From Turnera subulata (taxonomy: Eukaryota; Streptophyta; Magnoliopsida; Malpighiales; Passifloraceae), in the NCBI GenBank assembly GCA_028386065.3, contig JAKUCV010001585.1:26949-90948 (forward strand): 64,000 nucleotides of DNA, in the 5' to 3' direction. Under the pieces are notes generated by a model that saw nothing but the letters and a program-made list of their open reading frames with translations, did no database searches and had not been told where the DNA came from. A program made the position numbers and the translations under genes. Within the stretch, counting starts at the first letter, position 1. Each line of letters opens with the position of its first letter. Positions 46,901 to 57,885 of this stretch are shown piece by piece.

Positions 46901-47293
46901 AAGAAAAGAAAAGGGGAAGGGGTTAGGGTTGCCGGCCTAGACCCAAAACGACGTCGTTTTGGGCTAAGGCGTGGTCAACTCCCCTCCTGGTCAACACGTG
47001 AATAGTAGGGTTAGGTTTTTATTTTATTTTTTTTTTTCCTTACTTTAATTCAAAACGACGTAGTTTTGAGTGGGACTACGGCAAACCCCATATTTCACCC
47101 CGGAACTCCGATTGTTCCCGAACAAGGATCGATTCTAAAAGGGAGAATAATATTTTCAAAGTGATTCAATTAATTATATCAATAATTTTTAACCAAAGAC
47201 TCCCGGAAACTCCGCAAGGGTAAAAATGGAAATTAAATACCAAAAATTTCGAAAATTCTGGAAAAATCAATTAACGAAATTCGGGGCGTTACA
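43968..47293 (-). repeat. Tekay-2 complete LTR
   Basis: Contains a 21-bp unit CAGGCACGAAGCCCAAATAA repeated three times (~44501-44560), a GA-rich tract (44570-44630), and the palindromes AAAACGACGTCGTTTT (~46947) and AAAACGACGTAGTTTT (~47052). The open frames at 45958-46900 are compositional, not genes. Confidence 0.8.
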
Positions 47294-47298
47294 CTATC

Positions 47299-48051
47299 GG
47301 ATGATTCATCGCCGGAGTCGCCTCCCCATGAAATGTATGCCCTTTGCTTCTTCTAGAGCTTCTTTTCTTTTCTCTCCTTTGCCTTGGGGCACTTAGGCTT
47401 GATGTGCCCAACCTCCCCACATCCATAACACTTGGGTGGACCGGACGTCTTCCTTCCTTTCCTTTCAAATTTTTTCTTCATAAATTTGTCGAATTTACGG
47501 GTGACAAGTCCGAGTTCTTGATCGTCATCGCTAGAGTCCAATTCAGTGAGCTCTTGCGTCTTGGAGGTGGAAGCTTTGAGAGCTATGTCCTTTTTCTTTG
47601 GTTCCTGCAAAGAGGGTTTAAGAATAGTAGTTTCATAGGTTAGAAGGTTACCTCTAAGACCGTCAATGGTTGTGTTCAACGTCCCGATGTTTTCATAGAT
47701 TGCGTCGGCTTTAGAGCGCCAATCGGGAGTGAGGCATCTAAAGACTTTTCTAACCAAGTCCTTGTCGGAGTAGACCTTCTTGAGAGCATGAAGATTGTTT
47801 ACTATTTTGGAGAATCTATCGAACATCTCCTCATTCCTCTCATTCTCGTTCATGCGAAAGAGTTCGTATTCTATAGTGAGGGAGTCGATTTTGGCCTCTC
47901 AAACTTGATCGGTTCCTTCATAGGTGATCTCCAGCTTATCCCACATTTCTTTTGCAGTAGTGCAGCAAGAGATTTTCTGATAATCAACGGGGTTGAGTGC
48001 ACAATATAGCATGTTGATTGATTTGGCGTTGTTTTCAACCATCGTAATGTC
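47299..48051 (-). pseudogene. Sire-2 gag N-terminal/middle part
   Basis: Minus strand from 48051: MVENNAKSINMLYCALNPVD, TTAKEMWDKLEITYEGTDQV, then after a small break RMNENERNEEMFDRFSKIVN, VFRCLTPDWRSKADAI and a CCHC knuckle CYGCGEVGHIKPKC. This is the UBN2-type copia gag core followed by the first zinc knuckle. About 70 N-terminal residues are missing because T2-like sequence starts at 48052. At 47298 it meets the Tekay-2 insertion and continues at 42382. Confidence 0.85.
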
Positions 48052-49044
48052 TGCAGCTGGTTGGGGGCTAGAGATTGCTGCTAGGGAATAGATTGACCTA
48101 CTCACATGTGAAAATGGATATCGCGTGAGGTCCAAGGCCCATTAATCCCCATCATTGCTAAGCATCGAGAAACGGGTTCACTCAAGCCGCCATTGCTTGA
48201 AAAAGCATTGTGGTGGAGTTGGATTCCCTTGCCCTCTTATGGTAAAAGCTTCACATCAATCATCATGAATGCAAGGCACTTATGATGACACATAAAAAGC
48301 CACACATGACTCAACGATTGCACAAGGTTTCGTGAACCCACTACTTCCCCAGTAGTGTCGCCAACTATGAATACCCGACCCAAAATCACTTGGGCCTATT
48401 CACCTATTCCTTTTCACCTTCTTCCTTGGGTCAATCCTATGTCATTGAAGTCGCCACCAAATTTTATTAAGGACGAAATTTGGGAAAAACCTTCAAATGA
48501 CTCCTTTAGGCTACATGGTCATGGCGAACCAAAGACATGGGATCGGGGATTCGTCACGGATGGGAAGGTGGTAGGCACCAATCCATGTTGGGTCGAAACC
48601 TTGTGCAATTGGAGAATACAAGTATGCCTTGTGGAAGTGTGCAAGTGAAGAAACAAATCACATGAAAACAACAAAATTGAATTGGAGGGGAAGGAGAAGA
48701 AAAGCCCACGTAGTTCTTAACATGGCATCACAACAATCACATAATTGCCAAAAGCGTCATCAAATAACCAGCAAGTAGCAATCAATAAAGTGTGCAATCG
48801 ATAAGAGTTAGAACCCTTATCTCGGTTGTTGGACAGAATCTATGGGTCGTTTTCTTCTGGATTTTGGACAATGAAAATGGCGGATTCAGCTTCTGGTCCC
48901 AACAACAAAATTATAGCTCTTCCGCTTAGCTTTTCAGAGAGTCCAAGATCATGGCAATCTGACTTCTAGAACTCGAGATATGAATTGTTTCCTGAGTCTG
49001 CTCCCATCAGGTCCTTCTATTCGGATTGCCTACCTTCTTGGCTC

Positions 49045-49870
49045 TCTACAAAAAATTCCTCTGTAATCCCACTATTTTCTTGGCAACGCCACACGACATC
49101 CTGAACAAAAATAAAAAATACATAGGGAGGTTGCTAAGGACAACCCTAATGAGAGTTACTCTTCCTCCCAAAGAGAAAAATTTCCCTTTCCAAGAAGCAA
49201 GCCTCTTACGAATTCCGGATACCACCGGTTCCCAGGCTTTAATTCTTTGCATATTCCCTCCTATAGCCAAGACGAAATACACAATTGGAAACTACTCAAC
49301 TTTACTCGTTAATTGTCCGGCCAACTCACAAGACCTCTGATTGGTGATGTTGACTCCCACCAAGCTGCTTTTTGTGGAAGTTTATACTCAAACCTGACAA
49401 CAATTCAAAGCACCTTAAGCATCGTTTTAGTTTCAACAATGACGGCAAGTCATCCGGACTGAAGAATAGCGTGTCATCTGCAAATAGAGGTAGAGACATT
49501 GCCACTGCACCCTCATCAGAACCCAAAAATTACCCCTTGCTAACCGCCATCTTAGGGTAACTGATGCATCCCCAAATCTATTTTCTCCAAGTTTCCCCAA
49601 AGCCCATGAGACTCATCAAGTCCATGAGAAATTCTCATGAAACAGTATCATATACCTTTTTAAAGTCTATCTTCCATAATACAGCTTTACTCTTTGATTT
49701 TTTTTGTTGATGAACCAGTTATGATGCCGAGAGAACACAGTCAAGGATCTGTCTTCCTTCGATAAATGCATGTTGGTTTTATGAAATCAGCCCCTGCATC
49801 ACAGATTTGAGTCTCCTTGCAAGTACTTTGGCGATAATTTTGTAAATACCATGGAACTTAACAACACACG
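49045..49870 (-). pseudogene. L1-type LINE reverse transcriptase fragment, copy B
   Basis: Minus strand. Contains FADDTLFF (the FADD catalytic box of RT) at ~49470 and RKRLASWKGKFFSLGGRV at ~49200. It matches copy A, but the KQGDPLSPFLF segment has been removed by a deletion of about 120 bp between two ACCGCC words. Confidence 0.85.
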
Positions 49871-50664
49871 TTTTATATAACAAATGGACTTCTTTATATT
49901 AATTATCATTTCATTTATTTTTTAATATAATAATTTTATTCCTTATAATAGTGATTTTAGATTAAATGGATGATATAGTTTCCTGCTTTTAATAGTTTTC
50001 AAATTTATTTTAAATTTCCTAAATTATTTTTTAAAAAATAAATTTTTAGAATCTTAGTATCGTATGTTACAATAAAAAACGGTATCAAATATGTTACAAC
50101 TTAATAGTTCACGACCCGTGAGATCCACTAATTTTTTGTTTTTTAATTTTATTAGTGAGATCCACGCCCGTGAGTTCCTCACCCTTATTTTTCCTTATTT
50201 TCTCCCCACTCAACTCTAAATACCATAAATACAAAAAAATACAAAAGGAAAATAATTAAACCTGAATTTTGACGACAATGAGGGTTAATAGGCTGCTAAA
50301 CCTTATGTTTTAAATGGGCTTTAGTTGCTGGAGGATCCAAATTTCATTGGTTCAAGCGCCAAACTCATTTTAATCCCAAAATCATCTCAAAAGGGTCCAG
50401 AATAAATAAAAAGCCTAAACACAACAAAATACCCATATTTTATTATAATTAAAATTTTAAAATATATTTACACTCAAAATTAAATCATCTCACTCATTCC
50501 AAGATAGATAAATTAAAAATTCAAGAACAGTAAAATATTAATATTCTAGTAATTTACATCATAAAAACAATTCAAGTCTAAGATCATCTCATTACTCCAT
50601 GGACAGAAAACACATTTATAATTCAAATTTAATAAAATATTAGTGGGTCAAATTTGAGTGTCCA
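49870..50664 (-). repeat. Diverged T-family LTR fragment, copy B
   Basis: Ends GGGTCAAATTTGAGTGTCCA at 50664. Same as 24251-25033. No gene. Confidence 0.55.
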
Positions 50665-51595
50665 TATAAGCATAGTGTTAAGCATGCTTTTTTTAGTTTA
50701 ATTGGCTTTAATTTTCGTGGATTAGAGGCCCAGTTAAAGTGGATCATTACTTTTTGGTTTATTTTTTGGAAAAAGAGAAAAAAAATTGGAAATTTTTTGT
50801 GTATAAGTTAAGGAATTGAGAAAAAGGAAGTTAATTGGACTAGTGGGCAAGTAAAGAGAGAATCCTAGGTCATGAAAGCCTTCCAAATTCGAAAGAAACA
50901 AAGTTAAACAGTAATTAAATAAAAATCTATGAGAAAAAGGAAAGAACGTGTACAGTAATCCGGACCCGGCGGTCATTCCGAGAAGACCGTCAGGTCCGGG
51001 CGGCCATGTATGGAAAACCGTATGGCCTTGGTGGTCAACCAGACGTGACCGCCAAGTCTGGGAAGTCATACGTTCCAGATTTTGCACACTTTTATTATCT
51101 TTCTTTTTTATGATCTTTTCTCTGAACCTTTGGATCTAGGGGTTTAATTCCGAACCTAGGATCAAAAGCACTCCCTACCTAGCCCTAATCACTATAAATG
51201 AAACCCTTCATTCACACTTTTGAAGGAGGAAAAAAAGCCTAAGGCTTGGGACAACTCTCTTATTTTCTTCTGTCATTTTTTTCTTTTCTTTTGTTGCTGG
51301 ATTTCACGTGGGTTGTGCTTCTACTGTTGTTTTTGCAGCAAATCTAGAAGCATTTAAGGTGGAACTAAGGAGTGGCAGGAAGATAGATCCAATCTACAAG
51401 CTTCCACAACTAAGAACGTCTAAGGACACATCTTTGGTGGTAACCTATCATTTTCTTTAAAATTCCATCTTAATTCTCACATTTTTGCTGTGATCATATG
51501 GTAGTTACTGACATGTTTACTTGAGTTTCTTTTCTTAACAAGAACTACAAGAGCTTTGAACCCAATCAGGATACGTAGGATGTCTCTAGTGGTGG
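50665..51595 (+). repeat. T-like LTR fragment with promoter, plus strand
   Basis: GGCGGTC/GACCGTC-type array at about 50965-51070, then TATAAAT at 51193-51199, a leader, and GTAGGATGTCTCTAGTGGTG before the Tekay LTR at 51596. It is the fuller version of 25040-25503 and shows that the array-plus-TATA module is conserved in a third LTR subfamily. Confidence 0.6.
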
Positions 51596-51773
51596 TGAAA
51601 TGACCGCATCCCAAGAACAATATACCAAAACATATATAAATACGAAATGACCAAAACGCCGTTTAGCCCAAGGATGCCAAAACTCTACGTGTAATAATAT
51701 CTCAAATCCCAAATAATAATATTCACCAAGAAATAAACGTCGGGATGTAATGTTGACCAAAGTACAGACAGGC

Positions 51774-53207
51774 TGTTAGAATAGGTGCCCTACGCTAAAG
51801 GGGGGTGAATAGCATTTTATGTACAAATAAAAAAAAACATTTGCAGGAAATAATTGCGGAATTGAAAGAATGAAGGGCACACCGAATTTTATACTGGTTC
51901 ACACACACAACTTGTGTGGCTAATCCAATCCTCCGAGAGACTCTCTCGAAGATTTCACTATCTAGGTTAAGCTTCCGGGTGCTTAACAAACCGTATACAA
52001 ACCTAGAGCTCGAGTCACACGAAACTCTACTTACTTGCTTGAAGGTACCTCACTTCAAGACTTCTCTCAAGGAAAGAAGACACTCTTCCTATGAGTTGCT
52101 ACAAGGGAACAATCCTCCCTTAAGGTGTATGACAACACTTAAAATCACTCAAACAAAAGCTCTCTCAAAGAGTGGATATGAGTAACAAGTAAAGCTCTAT
52201 AAAGGCAACTCTCAATTCTCAAGGAAATTGGCTCATAAAAATTGCAATGTATGTATGACAATGAATGCTTAAAATGTAGAGAGTTGATTGTTATTAAACA
52301 GAGGTGCAATAACTCTATTTATATGTCTCAAAACATGTATGACCATTGTGGAATCAATCCAAAAAACCTTTAGACAAGATAACATGGAATGCTGAAAGAG
52401 GTGTCTGCTCAAAACGGCACAACATCGATGTTTAAACTTAGAACATCGATGTTTGGCCAGTAAACTTGAATTAATGGACCAACGGTCATGAGAACATCGA
52501 TGTTTACCAAGGGAACATCGATATTTTGCCGGTAAATATGAATTATTGAGTCCAACGGTCACTAGAACATCGATGTTTGCCATGGGAACATCGATGTTTT
52601 GGAACACTACCAAAACTTGTAGAAAAAAATGATCTTCATGAGAACATCGATGTCCAAAGGTGGAACATTGATGTTTGATGTTGGAACATCGATGTTTTCC
52701 AATTGAACATCGATGTTCTGAGGCACTGCCAAAATTCTAAAGAAAACCAATTGAAGGAACATCGATGTCTTAAAGTGGAACATCGATGTTTTGATGCTGC
52801 AAAAGATTTTAAGTGCAATGGTCACAAGAACATCGATGTTTGGGATGCCAACATCGATGTTCGGATCTACTGCCTGTTTTTGGAAAATTTGTTTCAAGAC
52901 ACGAACATCGATGTTGAAAACTTGAACATCGATGTTCAATGCTGAAAAATTATTTTTGTGTTTGGAAGAATGCTATTTGATGTATGTGTAAAATTGATTT
53001 TGTTTTGAGCCAATAACTTAGACGAATTGAGTGTTTAACCTTTGTACAATTTGAGTTCCTAACTCCTCTTGCTTGTCACTTCAATTCTTGTGCTCTTTTT
53101 CTCTTTGATTGATTTTTTTTTTGCTTCAAGATTGTCATCAATTGAATCACGGTTGGTTTGTCAGTATCAAAACCCTGAAATGAGATAAGGAGGCATGAGT
53201 TCTAACA
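51774..53207 (-). mobile_element. Sirevirus solo LTR in Tekay-1 LTR
   Basis: Edges TGTTAGAATAGG and GTTCTAACA; duplication CAGGC (51769-51773, 53208-53212). The uninterrupted site is seen once in the other LTR at 63798-63802. It shares its insertion point with Sire-2. It has TATA CTATTTATA at 52315-52323 and a 16-member palindrome array at 52421-52936. Confidence 0.95.
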
Positions 53208-53751
53208 CAGGCTCAACCAGCCAAAACAACCACCGGCAAATCAACTGGAACAACGGTGAACCAAATCCAAGGTAAATCAAATCCACATCCCGAAAATAGT
53301 TGTGCAGCGGAAAATAAAGAAATAGTCAATGATAGGTGTAATCATATGCAGTGTCAACTATGGATCTACAAGGAAGGAAACGCAGCTACCTACTGAAATG
53401 AATGAGTCTGATACCCGAGGTAAAGGCAGCCGTCAAAAAGCTACTAATGATCAGTAAAACCATGATGGCGATTTATATGAGTCGCCAACTCAATGTACAA
53501 TATACGACAAACATACAGGCACACGAAGACAGGCTCGTAGGGTGAGTAAGTCCACGAGCACAAGTATACACACACAATCAACATGTGTCCAATACCACAC
53601 ATACAGGTGTTAAGTGAAATATCTGGTTATAACATTCTTATCATTATTAAGGGCCCTCTACTGTGTGCGCCGGGCGCAGTAGCGACTGGCCAGCTCCCCA
53701 GGGCATATGCCCAAATATAGTCATACATATATATAGTACATATCAACACCG

Positions 53752-54092
53752 GAATGCGTAAGTTCCGACTAAGAAAACCACTATCAACAAGTGGCCGACA
53801 GCTCTAGGAGGGGTGCTCTCCTCAAAGAAATTATAATACAAAATCTTGGGGCACACCCGTTAGTCCCCAAGTCGCCAGCTCTGTGAGGGGTGCTCTCACC
53901 AAAAGAAATGGATAATAACAAATACCCAAGGGGTACACCCGACAAATCCCCAAGGCGCCAGCTCTGTGAGGGGTACTATCACTAATAGACTAACCGAGGG
54001 CGTACCCATTAATTCCCTCGTCGCCGTCTCTGTGAATACAATTCACTAAAAATAACAGGACCCGAGGGGTACCCTCTCTTCCCTCTCGGTGC
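53752..54092 (-). repeat. Covarying hairpin tandem array in the Tekay-1 LTR
   Basis: Five units of ~68-92 bp. Stems differ but each is self-complementary: CGGAA/TTCCG, CTTGGGG/CCCCAAG, CCAAGGGG/CCCCAAGG (one base off), CGAGGG/CCCTCG, CCGAGGGG/CCCTCTCGG. Three loops resemble TACACCCGTTAAT. A second small stem lies between units (GTGAG/CTCAC, then GTGAAT/ATTCAC). Confidence 0.7.
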
Positions 54093-57000
54093 TACCGGTC
54101 AACAGTCCCACAGTAGAACTTATTAATTATTCAGGTACATTATGTTACCAATTATGAAATTGAATAAGTGTCCCCTCAAGTTGTATCTAAGTTGTGTACC
54201 CTTACAGAGGTTCTATACAGAGCCTAAGGCTCACAATAAACAGGATATATCAAGACATCATATATCACAAGCATGGCAATAACAGCTCATAGGAGAATCA
54301 CATGGCAAAACAGCACATATTTTTATTATCATGGCAATTCAGCACATAGACAACCAGGTACACAACACAGTCAACAGTATGAAGTGTACTCAGCAAGCAG
54401 TACTACCTAACCATACCAACAAGTATTCGCATACAGGCATATAAGTCTTATAGAGTCACTTCAGTTATGATGGCGCTCTGTCTGTCCACCACTAGTACCA
54501 GCTGGTCCTGAATTCTGTCTCGTGCCTATACATATAGACACCATAACTCACAAGGATATTCAACAATAAATAAATTATGCATGCTTGTGCAATGCAACCG
54601 TGAGTTAAATCCAGCCCGACCAATTTACTTCCACTCACCCAACTATAGCTCCAAGTCACAGGCCTAAGGTTCACAGGCTTAAAGCCCAACTAAGTCTAAA
54701 ATCATAATTTTGCCTAAAATCCTTATGGTCACTGGGCCTAAAGCCCATGTCCTGAAACCCTTCATTTAAAGCAACCTATGCCCTTGGGCTTAAAGCCCAA
54801 CACTTAATTAAAGCCAAATAGTTATGTTGGTCGAGACGTCAATTTACTGGGTCAGGGCCCAATTTGCCAAATCCCCGGTTGAAGGGTTTACCCGAGCCCA
54901 AATTGTCGCCCTAGAGGTTCTACACGTGTGAACAAATTCGGCACATGCTATTCACTCACCACTCTCGGTTTCTACTATACTCATCTATTCCCGATACACC
55001 GCTTATATCCCTTAAAAACAATACATGCCATGGGTGGAATTTAAGTTACAACATCATCGGGAATAATACCAAAGAAAGCCGAAGAAAAACACGCCTAGTC
55101 GGAACAGAACCCGCTCGCCGGATTCCGGTCAATCTCGCCGGAACAGAATTAGCTCGTCGGTAACACTACCACAACCCAAGAACGAACAACTCACAAATTG
55201 TTCAAATCCTGTGAGCGTACATCCATCAATCAAACACGGCATAACAATTACGGAGTCTAACCCTACAATTCAGGAAGGATTTAGGATAGCAAAACCTTAC
55301 CCGCAAGACACAAGTGGCTCCAACCTGCCCGACAACACAAACCTGAGCCTCCAATCTCCAGATGTGAAGCAACACCGACAACACAAGCCCACAAACCTCT
55401 CTACCGGAGAAACACCAACACAGCAACACCGACGACGACCAACGACCCCACAAACACACACACTAGCTCGCAGCAACAACTCAATCTGAGCCCCCAATTG
55501 AACACTGCACCACACCGCCCGGACGCAACACACACACAAACCCCAATTAGACACCATCCATCACAAACCACAAATCGAAAAGGAGGAATGAAGCCAGAAT
55601 TAAAGGAAGGGGAGAGGAGAAAGACGGTGGCCTACCTGCGTGTATGACAGCGGCAACCCGAGCTCTGTCCTCGAGGTCTCCCTCCGCCCAAGCGCACCGA
55701 ACCTCCAAAACACCACCCTCCTCAAGACCACAGACGGCGACGACGATTTAAAGGCACACAGCGGCGGCCCGATGTGGAGTAGAAGATGGTGATGGCGTGC
55801 GTGTTAGTGAAAGAAGGGGAAGAAAAGAAATTAAAGAAAACAAAGAAGGGGAAGGAAGATGGCAGCCGGCTCGGGGAGAAAGAAAAGAAAAAAAGAGAGG
55901 AAAAGTGAGGAGAGAGAGAGAAAAGGGAGATTAAATACCTAGGGTTAGGGTTATGGCCAGCCGTGATCAAAACGACGGCGTTTTGATCATAGGCGTGGTC
56001 AACCCTTCATCCTTCGGTCAAAACGCAGCCCTTAGTGTGTTGCGTGTTATACACCTACCAAAACGACGTAGTTTTGGTTTAACCTACCCCAATTTGTGAG
56101 TTTAATCTCTTAACACCTGCTGGAACCAAACGAACTCCTAAAGAACGAACGAGACCATCATAAAAGAAATATTTCCAAGAATAGGAATTAATTAATTAAA
56201 ATTTTTTTTTTTAACCCAAAACTCGGAGATAGCACGAGGGTAAAATTGGAAACAAAATTTTAGAAAATTTCATGATTAAATTATGAAAAATTGGGGCGTT
56301 ATAGTTCTACCCCACTTATGAAAATTTCGTCCTCGAAATTACATGATAAGAATCAAAACAGATGTGGATACTGCTCTCTCATATGGGACTCCACCTCCCA
56401 AGTAGCCTCATTCGGAGAATGACGGCTCCATCTAACTCGAACCATAGGAATAGTGCGACTCCTCAACAGCCGTACTTCCAGAGCTAAGATCTCAACCAGC
56501 TCCTCGACATAAGTCAAGTCATCAACAACCTCCAACTCCATATGTGATACCACATGACTCGGATCAGATCGATAACGCCTCAACATCGAGACATGGAATA
56601 CATCGTGTATGCGAGACAGCTCCTCCGGTAGTGCCAATCTGTAGGCCAACGGACCATTCCGCTCCATGATCTCATAAGGACCGATATGACGAGGGCTCAA
56701 CTTACCCTTCCTCCCAAACCGGATAACACCTCTCCAGGGAGCAACACGGAGGAAAACTCTGTCACCTACACTGTACTCAATCTCCCGACGATGCTTATCA
56801 GTATAACTCTACTGTCGGTCCTGAGCAGTTCTCATGCACTCCTTGACCACCTCAATCTGATCCACAGTCTCCTGGAAAAGATCTGGACCAATCACCTGTC
56901 TCAGACCCTCCTCATCCCAACAGATCGGACTTCGGCACTTCCGCCCATACAGAGCCTCATAAGGCGCCATACCGATACTGAAGTGATAACCGTTGTTATA

Positions 57001-57885
57001 AGAAAACTCAACCAACGGTAATGTCTCATCCCAAGAACCATTGAAGTTGAGCACACAGGCTCTAAGCATATCCTCCAAAGTTTGAATTGTCCTCTCTAAC
57101 TGTCCATCTGTCTGCGGATGAAAAGCCGTACTGAAATTCAACTTAGTACCCAAAGCTGACTGCAAACTCTTCTAGAAGTGGGATGTGAACCTCGGATCCC
57201 TATCCGACACAATGGATAGAGATACTCTATATACTCTGACAACACCCGAGACATACAATCTTGCCAGCTTATCCATTGTATCCGTCTACTGGATAGGTAG
57301 GAAGTGAGCTGACTTAGTCAACCTGTCGACAGTGACCCAGATGGCGTCATGCCGACCCCGGGTCCTAGGTAACCCAATCACAAAATTCATAGTGATGTGC
57401 TCCCACTTCCACTGAGGAATAGACAAAGATCTCATCTTGCCAGCAGGAGCCTAATGCTTGGCTTTCACCTGCTGACAAGTCATGCAACAAGCCACAAACT
57501 CCGCAACATCCTTCTTCATCCCAAGCCACTAATAGAGACTCTTCAGGTTCAGGTACATCTTTGTGCTACCCGGATGCATGGCATAAGGTGCGTTGTGTGC
57601 CTCATTCATAATCCACCTCCTCAAGTCATCCACGTCCGGAACACAAAGACGATCACCCGTCATCAAAGCTCCTTCCTCCCGGATTTAAAAACTAGAACTC
57701 TCTCCGCAGAGAGCCTTATCCTGCAACTCCACTAGATGAGGGTCACCGAACAACAACTCCATAATCTTATCCCGCACGGTCGGTCAGATACTCAAACTGG
57801 CCATCAAGACCCCGATATCATCAACCTCCAACTGGGCATCCAAAGACCTCAACTCCAATAAAATGGCAAATCAAAGGAAACCAGC

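Larger units (their letters stand above)
42388..47293 (-). mobile_element. Tekay-2: Tekay/Del-type element in Sire-2 gag, interior lost in an assembly gap
   Basis: Edges TGAAACGCCCGTG (42388) and GGGGCGTTACA (47293) with a perfect duplication CTATC (42383-42387, 47294-47298). Present are 42388-43911 (start of the low-coordinate LTR), an N run, one base C at 43967, then a full 3326-bp LTR 43968-47293. A C directly before TGAAACG is also found at the internal edge in Tekay-1 (63624), so the gap probably hides the rest of the first LTR and the whole interior. A related LTR subfamily to Tekay-1. Confidence 0.8.
25682..48051 (-). mobile_element. Sire-2: Sirevirus derivative lacking most of pol, interrupted by T1 and Tekay-2
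   Basis: Read on the minus strand from high to low: gag (47299-48051 plus 41614-42382), start of protease (to ~41500), no further pol, antisense EEP-like gene (30580-31263), acceptor- and PPT-like spacer, palindrome array, env-like pseudogene (27401-28700), PPT and 3' LTR (25682-27111). T1 (31535-41371) and Tekay-2 (42388-47293) are later insertions with clean 5-bp duplications. The 5' LTR and the gag N-terminus are missing: gag joins T2-like sequence at 48051/48052. The two gag halves join exactly across the Tekay-2 duplication. Confidence 0.8.
48052..53207 (+). repeat. Segmental duplication, copy B
   Basis: Collinear with 22228-27111. It contains T2 leader and PBS (48344-48365), T2 LTR 48366-49044, LINE fragment, LTR fragments 49870-50664 and 50665-51595, Tekay LTR end and a Sirevirus LTR at the same site. 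Here the Sirevirus is a solo LTR and the Tekay LTR continues on its far side. Confidence 0.9.
51596..56303 (-). repeat. Tekay-1 3' LTR
   Basis: Edges TGAAATGACC (51596) and GGGGCGTTATA (56303; TATA instead of TACA, a decayed end). It contains a covarying hairpin array (53752-54092), AAAACGACGGCGTTTT (~55968) and AAAACGACGTAGTTTT (~56060) near the high-coordinate end. Frames at 55211-55970 are compositional. Confidence 0.85.

Noticed and set aside
45958..47005. Frames in the Tekay-2 LTR rich in Pro/Thr or Arg/Glu
   Set aside because: They lie wholly within an LTR, have biased composition and no family similarity.
55211..55970. Possible small secreted or Ser-rich proteins
   Set aside because: Located inside the Tekay-1 LTR; frames occur on both strands with biased composition.
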